From assembly GCA_019096155.1 (NCBI GenBank), contig JAHCVI010000001.1, positions 14,409,243 through 14,473,242 of the forward strand: DNA of 64,000 nucleotides, given 5' to 3'. The notes under the pieces are model-generated. The model was not told the DNA's origin, did not search any database, and saw only the letters and a list, made by a program, of their open reading frames with translations. The first letter of the stretch is position 1, and each line of letters opens with the position of its first letter. Both the position numbers and the translations under genes were made by a program. The stretch is from Staphylotrichum longicolle. Its lineage: Eukaryota > Ascomycota > Sordariomycetes > Sordariales > Chaetomiaceae. Shown in pieces: positions 1-10,152 of this stretch.

Positions 1-602
1 CATCCAATCCTGTGTGTCTATAGCCAGAGCTGCCAGATGCACCAATCGAGACAACAGACGCCTCAATAACCAAAATCGCCTAGCATTCAGGCCTCAGCTC
101 AAGCTCCTGGTGGCAACCTCTAGCCCCCAAAGAGAACTTAGGGTGTAGAGACTCACTGCACTCACTGGCAGTCAGCAACGCAAGAGCACAGTCCTGTGAT
201 GGCTGGTTGAACGGGTACGTCAATCTCATGAATGGACGATTCCAAGTGAGGCGTCGAACCTGATGTTCCACGACAGCTGCCAAGGTGCTCCTCACAGCCA
301 TCAGCTTCGATACATCAATTTTGGATGAGCATGATTCGTTTGATAGGAGCCGAGTTGCCAGACGAGCGTCTGCCACGTTGCAAGCCAATCCACGAGGGGT
401 TTTCGAGAATGTGAGTGATGAGTGATTATGCGGAGGCGAAGGGAGGGAACAGCCGCAGGTTATAACGTGAGAAGGATACAAAAGGCGCCAGAGGTCTGCA
501 ATCTGGAACTCAAACTTGACGGGGAGAACCCCAACAAGCCACCTCAGCAAGCATATTCGACATAACGAACTATTGGAAACGTGTCGCACCAAGTGATGCA
601 TC
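1..602. other. Upstream non-coding stretch, no gene seen
   Basis: No reading frame here has recognisable protein features. The minus-strand open frame that runs through it continues into the exonuclease gene as an antisense shadow. The last 100-200 bases presumably carry the promoter and 5' leader of the exonuclease gene that starts at 603. Confidence 0.5.
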
Positions 603-1526
603 ATGGCTACGGACTCTCTCCCACCGTCACCAACCTTGATCTCGGATCTCTCAAGCTTGAAGGAATTCCTCTCCTCAATCTCGTTGTCCAACAAGCTGTA
701 CGTGGACCTGGAGGGCAAAAAGCTCAGCCGGGACGGTACCCTTGCCCTCATGACCGTGCTCGTCCACCCCACCCAGTCGATTGGCATCATTGACATCCAG
801 ACCCTCGGCGACTCCGCTTTTACCACTCCCAACGCCCATGGCAAGAATCTCAAGACCATCCTCGAGAATCCTCACACCACCAAGTGCTTCTGGGACGTCC
901 GCAACGACGCCGATGCCCTCTACGCACACCACCGGGTCAGTCTTGCGGGCGTCACCGACGTGCAGCTCCTCGAAAACGCTTCGCGGGTTGGCGACAAGAC
1001 CTACCTCCGTGGACTTGACAGCTGCGTGGAGAGGGATCTAGGGCTAAGTTTCATGGACCGCAACCGCTGGAGCAAGACCAAGAGGGAAGTCCAGGCGCGC
1101 ATGCCCAACGAGGACATCTTCGCCCGCCGTCCCTTGGATGCCAAGACGATACAGTACTGTGCCAATGATGTCCGCCACCTACCCGCGCTCCATGATGTGT
1201 ATGCCGAGCGGATCGATGGTGAATGGATGCAGAAGGCGACGCAAGAGAGCGCGCGCCGCGTGGTCGAAGCTTGCAGCCCCGCGTACGAACCTCACTCGGA
1301 CAGGAAGAGGTTCGGGCCTTGGGGCTCGGGGTTGGCCGAGAATGCGTTGACAATGGACGAATTGCTCGAGCAGTTGGAAGAGGACACCATGGATGCGATG
1401 GAGCGGGATATGCTTGGAGAGCACGATGGTGATGACTATTACGACGATGACAAGTATGACGACGGTCGGCTGAACTCGAAAGACGCGGCGTGGGACGACA
1501 CCTTTGATAGCTGCTGGGAGAAGTGA
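603..1526 (+). CDS. 3'-5' exonuclease domain protein (DEDDy, RNase D/EXD1-like)
   Basis: A single-exon gene for 307 residues. The three exonuclease motifs are visible in order: Exo I around residues 33-37 (LYVDLEG, giving D-x-E), Exo II near residue 97 (FWDVRNDADALY), and Exo III near residues 185-192 (YCANDVRHL), which has the Tyr-x3-Asp spacing of the DEDDy subclass. All four acidic residues and the Tyr are present, so it should be a metal-dependent 3'-5' exonuclease. The family includes Egalitarian, EXD1 and RNase D-like proteins; whether RNA or DNA is the substrate cannot be told. The C-terminal 60 residues are acidic (runs of D/E with YYDDDKYDD). The ATG at 603 is the first in frame and leaves a complete fold. 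The following regulator starts 370 bases downstream on the same strand. Confidence 0.85.
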   Translation: MATDSLPPSPTLISDLSSLKEFLSSISLSNKLYVDLEGKKLSRDGTLALMTVLVHPTQSIGIIDIQTLGDSAFTTPNAHGKNLKTILENPHTTKCFWDVRNDADALYAHHRVSLAGVTDVQLLENASRVGDKTYLRGLDSCVERDLGLSFMDRNRWSKTKREVQARMPNEDIFARRPLDAKTIQYCANDVRHLPALHDVYAERIDGEWMQKATQESARRVVEACSPAYEPHSDRKRFGPWGSGLAENALTMDELLEQLEEDTMDAMERDMLGEHDGDDYYDDDKYDDGRLNSKDAAWDDTFDSCWEK

Positions 1527-1896
1527 GCTGAGGCAGTCTCGTTGTATGTAGCTGCATGGCAGGTAGCACATCAGGTTTGGCGTGATGAGTATGTAAATGG
1601 TAGATGGAGAGAGAGGAGTCTGGGCGGCTGAAAAAGGGTCGGATTAGGTCGGAGATGGCGATGATTCGGCAATGTGCCTGTACTAACCAAACCTGGTTAG
1701 CCTTCCGGACAAGCATTGCCCTGGTGCGGATTTAGCGTTAACTACGAATACATGTACGGAGCTAGGTTAAACGCTGACATCGAAACCCACATCAACAACA
1801 GCAAAGAAGAAGCAAGACAGGCTGCACATGAACTGCACTAACCAGCAAGCCCCCCGGCAACGGGAATTCCTTCTTGTCCGAGACGCTGAGTGAGCC

Positions 1897-3395
1897 ATGG
1901 TCAATCGCGGGCGGCCCTCTAAGGACTGCTTCCCTTGCAGGAGCAGAAAACTACGGGTAGGTACATGTATATGCCAAGACCCATTAAATTCCATCCGTTC
2001 TCGACTGCTGACCTAGAGATGTGCACCTAGTGCGATTTGCGACCGAACGGCTGCGGTCAGTGCCGCAGAGCGGAGCTTGTTTGTCATGGTTATCGTGACC
2101 CACGGCAGTTGGCCTTCCGCAACGAAACCGATGCCACCAAGCAAAAGGTGCTGGCCCGGCGGGCTACGGGGTTGGCCCATCCCGCATCACTGCAGCTTGG
2201 GTGGGACGTACGCGCCCGATATGCCTTCTTCTCCATCTATATCATGGGACTCTCTCGGAGCTATGGTGCCCTGGCGCCACTCTACTCCCGCGCCGCCCAC
2301 ATACAGCATCTCCACGCGAGTGTCGAGGCGGTGAGCTTAGCTTTCATGGCTTGTCATCTGGACAGCCCCGCACTCGTGCGGCCCGCTCGCGAAAAGTACG
2401 TGGTTGCCATCAGGAGTCTAGGCCAGGCGCTGCGAGATCCGCAGGCCTCGACGAGCGACGAGACCCTACAGTCGGTGCTGCTCCTGGATCTTTATGAAAA
2501 GATGGTCAACCGCGACGTCCGCAACTCCATCACCTGGCTGGGCCATGTCCGGGGCGCGATGACGCTGGTCAGAACTCGCGGGCGCAGGAACTTTTCGACT
2601 CCTCTTGCTTGCGAACTCGCAGCCCGCGTGGCCATCGCGCTGACCCTCAGTTGTGGTGCTGCCGGGCTTTCCCTTCCCGGGGCGCTGAAGGTTCTACGGA
2701 CAGCTCTTGACTCGAGCTCCTCTGCTGCCGGCCCCAAGTGGGATTACACGGCAGTCATGTTTGACATTGTCAATTTTAGGGTGGACGTCTTGGCCGGTAA
2801 CATCGCCTCCCCTGCTGTGGTCGTCAGCAAGGCACGGGTCTTCGACAGCTATCTGGCCGGCTTGGAGATGAGGATGCCCACGTCTTGGAAAGCACAGCGC
2901 GTGTACACGGATAGGCACGAGCCCTGCATATTTGGCCGCTATTACGATGTCCATTCAACCCACTATGCCGCCCAGGTCTGGAACGGCATCTGGACACAGC
3001 GCCTCGTCCTCAACGACATGATCCAGAAACACGAGCCCGGCGGTCCGACCAGTCCCGGCGCGACCAGCGCTGCCAAGACCATTGCAGACATCACGCGGCA
3101 GATCTGCGCAGCTGTTCCTCAGTTTGTTCTGCCCGCCGCTCGCACCGAGAACAGCGTGCCTTTCTCACCACTGCAGCGACTGCAGTGTCATACCATGCTC
3201 GCTAAGCTGCATCACGCCGGCCAGGTATCAACAGACGCGTACATGCGAGGCTGGATCTTCGACGTGCTGGAGCACTTGGCCGACGTCGGCAGCATCAAGA
3301 TGGCGAGGGAAGTTGCAGACCACCTGAGGACGCGGCAGGACGTTGATTTCTGGCACGCCTATTGCATGACGGGTAGCTATGCGCTGGCAGCATAG
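1897..3395 (+). CDS. Zn2Cys6 fungal transcription factor
   Basis: Two exons, 1897-1956 and 2031-3395, give about 474 residues. The first exon starts MVNRGRPSKDCFPC and holds the first two cysteines. A 74-nt intron (GTAGGT...ACCTAG, branch CTGAC at 2008-2012) lies directly before the third cysteine, and exon 2 begins CDLRPNGCGQC. The joined cluster has the CX2CX6CX6CX2CX6C spacing of a Gal4-type DNA-binding domain at residues 11-38. The rest resembles the fungal-specific transcription factor region of the PF11951 type, with hydrophobic helices (for example FFSIYIMGLSRSYG and LQSVLLLDLYEKM). Without the small first exon, a gene caller would lose the DNA-binding domain. It sits 292 bases upstream of a co-directional dehydrogenase and may regulate it or the pectin lyase beyond; that is inference. 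Confidence 0.85.
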
Positions 3396-3686
3396 AAAGA
3401 GTTCCCTCTTCCAACCGGCAGGGGACAGGGGCCTTCGCGACATTCGGCCCGGACGGACTTAAGGGAGGCCGGGGCAAGCACGCACGCACTGCGGAAGGCT
3501 AGCCGGATCTGGCTGCTACCAATAAGCGTCAAGGTAGTATTGTACACTAACCCCGCCTCTGGCATTGATATAAGTCAGATTGGCCCCGGAACACCGTTGG
3601 ACTAGGGCTTCACGACGGATCAATCAACTTTCTCTTGCTTTACATCGTCCCTGCAATCAATCCCCGTTCTCCTTACCCCTTTCAAG

Positions 3687-4658
3687 ATGTCGTTCGCCTA
3701 CAAGCGCGTCCTCCTTGTCGGGGCCACCGCTGGGATTGGAGCTGCTTTTGCCGACAAGCTCATCCTCGAAGGCGCCAAAGTCATCGCCGTGGGCCGTCGC
3801 CAGGAGAGACTGGACGCCTTTGTCCAGAAACACGGCCAGGAAAAGGCCAGCAGCGTCCAATACGATGTCAACGACCGAGCGGGTATGGATGCGTTTGTCG
3901 AGGGGTGAGTAACATCTCCGGGGTATTTCACGTTCGACTCGATGATATTCATTTCAAACACACATCCATTCGCATCCCGGTTCCACACTTCCACTGACCC
4001 AATACTAAAACCTCCGCAGCATCGTGAGCCAGTACCCCGATCTCGACTGCGTCTTCCTCAACTCGGGCGTCCAGGCGCAGTACCGGCTCTTGCGGCCGGC
4101 CGAGGTCGACCTGGATGCCTTCCACCGGGAGATGAGCACCAACTTCTCCCGGCTGGTCGACCTGTCCATCAAGTTCCTGTCGCACCTGCAGCAGAAGCCC
4201 TTCTCGACCGCCCTCCTCTTCACCACCTCCAACATCGCCATGATCCCCGCCATGCCCTCGCCCGCGTACTCGGCCTCCAAGGCGGCGCTCAACGCCTACA
4301 TCTACTGCCTGCGCCGCCAGATCCAGGGTCGAGCACCAGAGTCATTGAGATCTCGCCGCCGCTGGTTCAGAGTAAGCCTCATCCGGTTTATTCCTGTCAA
4401 TCCGTGTTTGAGGAATAACTTGCGCTGATCCGATTCCTAGCCGAGATCCATGACTACATGGGTGTCGAACGTGGCCGCAAAATGGGCATGCCCGTCGACG
4501 AGTTCGTCGAGGCCGCGTGGGCGCAGCTCGCGGAGGGTTCGGACCACGTCATCGTCGGCGCGATGCCGCCGGCGGACAAGTTCATGGACTTGGTAAAGGG
4601 CCGCCGGGAGATTTTTGAGAACCTCTCGGATATCATGGCGGCGCACTTTCAGCTCTGA
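3687..4658 (+). CDS. Short-chain dehydrogenase/reductase (SDR), one-base frame break
   Basis: Three exons: 3687-3904, 4020-4371 and 4441-4658, with GTGAGT...CGCAG and GTAAGC...CCTAG introns. The N-terminus carries the Rossmann Gly-rich motif (LLVGATAGIGAA), then LNSG at the N-A-G position and YSASK as the catalytic Tyr-x3-Lys, so this is a classical NAD(P)-dependent SDR of the DltE-like type. In exon 2, the frame that carries YSASK changes at about 4326-4328 to the frame encoding STRVIEISPPLVQ. One base is missing there, and no intron can fit between. With that single correction, the exon 2/3 phase works exactly (Q-T-E-I-H-D across the junction). It is therefore either a recent pseudogene or a base-call error in the GGG run. 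The substrate is unknown. Confidence 0.75.
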
Positions 4659-5100
4659 TCCGGGCGGGGTCTTTGTCTTGTCGCCGCACAAGACTCGGGG
4701 GAACTTGGCAGAGTAATGGGGATGGATTGTTGTCAAATCTAAGACTGCAGCTATAGCAAACGGGCGGGATTAGCCTATGAGACGTAGTTCTGCATCTCAA
4801 TGGTCTTTGATAGTTGCCGGGGGGCTTGAACTGACGCGGTCCTTATTGTTGGATGCTATAGCGGCCATTTCTATATTCATCTTTTGATGTTCATCCTTTG
4901 TCTAGGAACTTTTGTTCTCACATAACTACCACGGACAAACCCGAAAAGCGCGGGCACCAACCCCTGAACACCTATTCAACGCACCTAATCACATTTACCC
5001 CATACGAACGCCGACTAACGTCAGACTTTTGGCGTCAAGCATTGAGAGTTTTCTTTTCCTGACAAAACTACCCCCTTCTCAGTTAGTCAACACATCGATT
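4659..5100. other. Convergent intergenic region, no gene
   Basis: This is the space between the 3' ends of the dehydrogenase (plus) and the lyase (minus). It is locally AT-rich, as expected for 3' untranslated and terminator sequence. No motif stands out. Confidence 0.4.
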
Positions 5101-7851
5101 TTACGCAATACTGTCCCCAACATAAGCGAGATTCTGGATGCTCGCCAACCCATACTGCGCAAAGTCATTCGTGCTCAACCACGCCGCCTCGTCCACTGGA
5201 TGGACCACCGCGCTCCCGCCAACATGCTCCGTCGTGAACTGCTGCGTATCCTTCAGACCATCACCGCGGTAGTAGTCCGCCCACGCGCGCGCCGCCACGG
5301 TCGCGTTGCCCCGGGCGGCCGCGTAAAACGCAGACAGGCGCGAGTGCGCCTGCTTGAGGCTGACGCCGCTGAAGCTGGCGCCGTAGCGCGCGCGCTGCTC
5401 GTCGGCGGTGCCGGCGTAGTAGTAGGTGTAGTCCAACCAGGCGTCCCGGAACCCGGCGGGGGCGGCGTCGCCCCAGTACTCGAGCAGCTCCGAGATGACC
5501 TCGGGCATGCCGAAGACGGCGTTGAGGTGCGAGATGGCGACGATGCCCTTGTTGTCCGGGTCGGTGGGCGGGGGCTGGAGCGTGCCGTTCTCGATGATGT
5601 ACGAGCCGGAGCCGGTCACGAAGCCGTTTTTGAGGCGGGCGATGCCCGTGGCCGTGCCGGTGAGCTTCTTCTTGGCCTCTTCCCAGCGGGGGCCGCGGCG
5701 CTCCCACTCGATGAGCCATCCGGCTGCTAACGCGGCCCAGTCGGTTCCCAGGCCGAAGGTGACGGGGGCGCCGGGGGAGGGCTTCCAGCCGTCGGTGCGG
5801 ACTTTTCGGACCGGATCGAGGATCCCGTACGTCTTGTCCGCATCCAGCGTGTGCTCGAGCAGCTCGCCCGTCCGCTCATCGCCACCCGAGAGGTAGAAAA
5901 AGTATTTGCGGTATTGAGGTTGCGAGATGCGAGCTTGCTTGGCGCTGTCAGCCCAGTGCTTCACTCCGTGCCGCGTCCCAAGCCCCTTCCAGTCGCCGAG
6001 ATGGTACGAATCGACTTCTCCCGTGTGCCGTGTCAAGGCTTCGACGAAGCGGTAGACGTCGGCGCTACCGGTGCGGAGGAAATACTGCCAGAGAAACAGG
6101 TCAGGGGACAGCTCGGAGTTATCCCAGGCGTAACCACCAATGTCGTAGCGCCACTGATGCCTGTCGCTGTCGTACGTATGCATGATGTCGCCGTGGTCGA
6201 GGAATCCGTACCACCGACGGGCCTCAACCTCGTTCTGGTAGTGCTTCACAAGGAAGTCGAGTCTGCTCTCGATCTTGGCCTTGGCAGCGTTCGAGGTATC
6301 GGGGAGCGCCCAGTACGATCCGAGAGCCTTGGTCTCCTTGATGTACTCGGGTTTAGCAACTAGCACAGGGGGTTGTTGAGCGTGCCCGTTCAACTGGGCC
6401 AGGGTGTCGCTGGACGGGGTGCTGTCGAAGGCGTACAGGAAGATCTCGTTGGTCCGAGCAATGCCGTAGGGCGTGTCAAAGCCCTTCTCGTAATCCTCGT
6501 ATGTAATCTCGAGGGCATCGAGCTGCTTCTCATAGGTGTCGAGACCCAGACCGTCGTGGTAGCCGCGGAGGTCAAGAGGAGCGGCATCTGGACTGTAAAG
6601 CCAGAGAGTAATCTGGCCCTCGTCGGATCCGGCGTTCTCAATGTCAAGGCCGGTAGGATAGCGCTTCCAGAAGTCTCGAAGAGCAATAGCCAGGCCGCCT
6701 TGAGTTGCACCGCCCAAGTACGCAAGACCGCCGGACCGGGTACCGCCAGGGATGTTGACCCAGCTCCGGCCTGCCTCGGTTCTCTTCTTGAGAGTAAAGC
6801 CGTCGGGGGAAAGTTGACTGAGGCTATAGTCGTTCCAGACGGGAATCCATTGAAGACGGGTCGTGACTCGAGAGTCCCAAGTTGATTCGGCGGGAAGAGC
6901 CTTGCCCGCAACCTGAGCGGTCCTGACGGCAGCACCGGGGTCACGACGGAGGCCTGTGATGCCTTTGACGGCTTCATTCAAGAAACCGCCATCGGTACCA
7001 GCAAGGCGGACGTGGCGGTTGTACAGCTGCTCTCCTTTGAGTGGGACCTGGAACTGAATGCCGAGACCAGAAATGAAGTCCTTGTCTTGCTTGCCGTCGA
7101 AGGTGATGCTGTGTACCAGCCTGATGGCGTCAGAGCCGGCGTAGAGGTAGAAGCGGAGGACGAATGGCAACCAGTCCGCGTGATCCGAACCACCGGTTCT
7201 TTTGTGCTTGCCACGAACCGTGACTAGGGCACGGACTGAGTTGGTCTTGCTGACGGTCACCCCTTCGATGTTGCTCTCAAAGTTGGACTGACCAACTTCG
7301 GTTTTCGCGCGGTCTTGGGCGGTGCCTGGGATCTTGTTCTGGCTGTAGAGCACCAACTTGCCGTCTTTGCCGACCGTCTTGCCTCCCGCCGTCTTGATGG
7401 AGCGGACAATGGAACGGCCATCCTTGGGAAAGACGATGGTGACCTTGCCGGTGTCGACCGTGACCTCCTTGCCGCCGTCCTTCACCGACAGCTTGGTAGT
7501 CCGACGCCGGCCCCTGCTTCTGCCCTTGAGGACGGGCGTGGCCTCAATGGTGTATTCATCCGCGACCTTGTCGGTCTTCGGGATCGCATGTGCTGACCAC
7601 TTGATGGAACCATCGCGCCAGTAGCCGGTGACCCACGATTCCAGAGGGGTCTGTCCGTCCGAGAGCTTGAAGTCGACGTCGTTGGGTTGATACTTTCCTT
7701 GCGGCCAGGGCAGGCCAAAGGTAGTACCGAGATTTTGTGCTGGAGAGTCGCCGATCCAGCTAACCTTGACGCTGCTAGAAGAGACGTTGACTCGGGCAGA
7801 AGCAGCTCCGAGCACGCCCATGAGGGCAAGAAAACGAGAAACCCGCGCCAT
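5101..7851 (-). CDS. Secreted exo-rhamnogalacturonan lyase-like protein (PL26 / PcRGLX-YetA type)
   Basis: One uninterrupted 916-residue frame. The first 19 residues (MARVSRFLALMGVLGAASA) form a clean signal peptide with an Ala-x-Ala cleavage site. The mature start WIGDSPAQNLGTTFGLPWPQG, the following motif (SWVTGYWRDGSIKWSAHA), and later YWRDG/WYGFLDHGDIMHTY and GGYAWDNSELSPDLFLWQYF are typical of the PcRGLX/YetA-like family, which has N-terminal beta domains followed by an alpha/alpha toroid. In Penicillium, PcRGLX is an exo-acting lyase (PL26) that cleaves unsaturated rhamnogalacturonan ends by beta-elimination. Length is normal for the family and no frame defect is seen. It probably works outside the cell on pectin. 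It is convergent with the dehydrogenase, and the Zn2Cys6 gene nearby is a plausible local regulator. The substrate assignment is by family resemblance only. Confidence 0.75.
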   Translation of the reverse strand: MARVSRFLALMGVLGAASARVNVSSSSVKVSWIGDSPAQNLGTTFGLPWPQGKYQPNDVDFKLSDGQTPLESWVTGYWRDGSIKWSAHAIPKTDKVADEYTIEATPVLKGRSRGRRRTTKLSVKDGGKEVTVDTGKVTIVFPKDGRSIVRSIKTAGGKTVGKDGKLVLYSQNKIPGTAQDRAKTEVGQSNFESNIEGVTVSKTNSVRALVTVRGKHKRTGGSDHADWLPFVLRFYLYAGSDAIRLVHSITFDGKQDKDFISGLGIQFQVPLKGEQLYNRHVRLAGTDGGFLNEAVKGITGLRRDPGAAVRTAQVAGKALPAESTWDSRVTTRLQWIPVWNDYSLSQLSPDGFTLKKRTEAGRSWVNIPGGTRSGGLAYLGGATQGGLAIALRDFWKRYPTGLDIENAGSDEGQITLWLYSPDAAPLDLRGYHDGLGLDTYEKQLDALEITYEDYEKGFDTPYGIARTNEIFLYAFDSTPSSDTLAQLNGHAQQPPVLVAKPEYIKETKALGSYWALPDTSNAAKAKIESRLDFLVKHYQNEVEARRWYGFLDHGDIMHTYDSDRHQWRYDIGGYAWDNSELSPDLFLWQYFLRTGSADVYRFVEALTRHTGEVDSYHLGDWKGLGTRHGVKHWADSAKQARISQPQYRKYFFYLSGGDERTGELLEHTLDADKTYGILDPVRKVRTDGWKPSPGAPVTFGLGTDWAALAAGWLIEWERRGPRWEEAKKKLTGTATGIARLKNGFVTGSGSYIIENGTLQPPPTDPDNKGIVAISHLNAVFGMPEVISELLEYWGDAAPAGFRDAWLDYTYYYAGTADEQRARYGASFSGVSLKQAHSRLSAFYAAARGNATVAARAWADYYRGDGLKDTQQFTTEHVGGSAVVHPVDEAAWLSTNDFAQYGLASIQNLAYVGDSIA

Positions 7852-8709
7852 GTTCAGGCGCAGAATCGACAGAATCTGGAATTGCTCTCGGTGGCTATCC
7901 TTTACACTCCGAGTCGGGGCGCCAGTCTGGACAGCGAATTTATGAGCTACAGCATGATCTCAAAGCTCGCCATCTCGGGGCAACGATGATGCGAGCCCAT
8001 GGTCGTCAACAAACGCATGTGAAGCCAAGCTATCACCAGTATGGCAGCATCGACGTTTAGGCTGGAAGAGTCACATCGCGCCCCAAGCTTGCTCGGTCAA
8101 AATCACAGCGAACACCATCGCCAGGTACATTATGCAAGTGCGGGGGATGCGTGCGGGCATGCGACCCCCGTGGAGTAGGTAATTTTTCCGTCGGATGAAC
8201 AGGCGCGGCCCTCGGATGAAAAGGCGCGGGCCGGGCAGAAAACCACCGAGTATCCCAGGGCGGAGTCCCGATCTGCGGTACAGCATGATCAAGAAATAAT
8301 CCTTGCCGTACGTCAACTATGACATGTTGCGCGTGATGAATGAGCGTACAGCGTAACTGTGGACATGCGATGGCGTGACAACGGCATTTGGTCGGGTCAG
8401 GGGTTGAGAGCTCCTCCTTGATGGCGAGTGGATCGGTCTTGGAAGTCTGGAGAGACGAGTTGGCGATGCGACTCAGGGAAGCTGAATCCGAATCATAGAC
8501 GCACGACTGTACCTAAACTTGAGGCAAAGGCCCTTGGTGGTGTTTCGCGAGGTTGGGTGATGGCTCTGAGAAAGAGGCCCCACAAGAGATCAACACAAGG
8601 TCCATGCATGAATCCTGCGCCGCTTCAACCCCTGTCGGCGTAAAATTAGTCGGAATTCTGACGTGAAGAGCCTTCTTCCCGAGGGTCTTCCTGCCTCTTC
8701 ATCAGATAA
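7852..8709. other. Divergent promoter region between lyase and surface-protein genes
   Basis: About 860 bases shared by two divergently transcribed secreted-protein genes. No credible coding frame is present. It holds one short direct duplication (listed separately). No specific operator could be identified. Confidence 0.45.
8191..8232. repeat. 21-bp imperfect tandem duplication
   Basis: Two adjacent copies of a unit beginning TCGGATGAA and containing AGGCGCGG, at 8191-8211 and 8212-8232, with a few mismatches. The duplication lies in the divergent intergenic region. Its function is unknown. Confidence 0.7.
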
Positions 8710-9522
8710 ATGTTCGACTGCTTGAATCAGCTAGGAATGTGTCGTCCACCAGCTTTTCTCGCCGTGCTCGCGGTGCTTGTTGCGCTGTGCACGGCCACGC
8801 CCTCGTACAAGTCGGCGCCCGATGGCCCCAGCAAGCTCGATGACTGCGGGTGCTGGCCCATCTACCAAAGAATGCTCACCTGCCAAAAGCTCAATGGGCC
8901 CAACAGCGGCATCAAAGAATGCGCCTGCATTCCCAACCCAGACGGGTGGTATACCTCGATGAACGGGTGCCGCGCGTGCCTATCGCCCGGGTCGTACGAC
9001 GACAACGACTTCTTCGACAACCTGTCGCGCACCATCACCCAGCTGTTTGTGTCGTGCACAGAGACGGGCGGGGGGATCAAGAGCGACGGCCAGAGCATCT
9101 GCGCCAGCAATTACTATTTCCGGGCGTGCGCGTCGCTCAGGACGGGCGGGGAGCCGAGCTGGGCGAGCTACGAGGTTTTCGACGGCGGCAAGGGCGGGAA
9201 TGGGACGTTTGTCTTGGACATTGCTGAGTATCAGGCGAATGCGACGGCGACGGGGACGGACACCGCTGTGTCAAAAACGGCGACCACAAAGTCGGCGCTG
9301 TCCACCGGGACCTTGGTTGCTTCTGAGACATCAACCACTGCTGGAACCTCGGCACCTGCCACTAGGACGTCGGATGCTGCCACTGGGACGGCGACAACAT
9401 CTGCGCCGTCTACAACGACGTCATCTTCATCGGCGATTGGTTGTGCGGAGTCGCGATCGCAGGCAGGGTGTATGATCCTGGGTGCGGTGATGGTTGTTGG
9501 CATTGGAGCCATGCTGTTTTAA
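8710..9522 (+). CDS. Secreted Cys-rich, probably GPI-anchored surface protein
   Basis: A single-exon gene for 270 residues. A hydrophobic N-terminal segment (PAFLAVLAVLVALCTATP) serves as signal peptide. An alternative start at the internal Met (8737) would give a shorter, more typical signal. The mature domain, about residues 45-155, holds roughly ten cysteines, including DDCGCW, ECACI and CRACLSPG. It is followed by a Ser/Thr/Ala-rich stalk of about 80 residues, then a small polar stretch and a C-terminal hydrophobic tail (CMILGAVMVVGIGAMLF). Signal, Ser/Thr stalk and hydrophobic tail together suggest GPI anchoring at the cell wall or plasma membrane. The cysteine pattern does not match an eight-Cys CFEM domain. 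No enzymatic motif is seen. Confidence 0.8.
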   Translation: MFDCLNQLGMCRPPAFLAVLAVLVALCTATPSYKSAPDGPSKLDDCGCWPIYQRMLTCQKLNGPNSGIKECACIPNPDGWYTSMNGCRACLSPGSYDDNDFFDNLSRTITQLFVSCTETGGGIKSDGQSICASNYYFRACASLRTGGEPSWASYEVFDGGKGGNGTFVLDIAEYQANATATGTDTAVSKTATTKSALSTGTLVASETSTTAGTSAPATRTSDAATGTATTSAPSTTTSSSSAIGCAESRSQAGCMILGAVMVVGIGAMLF

Positions 9523-10152
9523 GCCAACTTTGGTGTCGCAGGAGCGATGTGTCTTATCGTCATGGTGTCTTGTGTCAGGTAAACCAGAATCCACTTCAAT
9601 ATCCCGTCCCCCAAAAAAAGACATGAGAGGACAAACCTTGAGTCGTCACTTCCCTTGGGGGGCGACTGCCGGTTTGCGGTACCCGATCTGGCTGTTCTGC
9701 CCGAGCTTCGGAAGTCGCGAGCGGCTTGACCGCGGTGGATTTGAAGAAGCGATAGAGACTGCCTCTTGCCCTAACTTGACTGCTTTTTCATAGTGGATTC
9801 GACATTGATAAAATCAGGCCGAAGCTGTGCATGGCCCCCATCCTGCATCTCTTGCCCAGGGCACCATTCAGAACCAATCACGCCCTGCCTATCTCGCGAC
9901 ATGGGGTTCTTTCGGGTCGTTGGCGCTGTTGGCGCCAATGCAACGCGATCTGCAAGTTCAGGGCTGAGGAAATTCATGCATGGGCCTAGCCCTGCCTGCA
10001 GGAAGGACTGCAGCTGTTATCTCCCACGCGACACGTCGCTCCGCAAAAAACTGACATCGCGCTTCTTCTTTCTGTCAGCAAACCTCCGTCTCGAATCTTG
10101 ACACTGACGACGGCGCCCGCCCCCAGGTCGCGACAAGCTGCCTGCGCCACAC
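9523..10152. other. Intergenic, no gene
   Basis: This contains the 3' region of the surface-protein gene and the 5' leader of the hydrolase-ankyrin-CorA gene. Only short open frames without recognisable features occur. Confidence 0.4.

Noticed and set aside
4912..5730. Plus-strand frame of 272 codons
   Set aside because: Antisense shadow of the PL26-like lyase.
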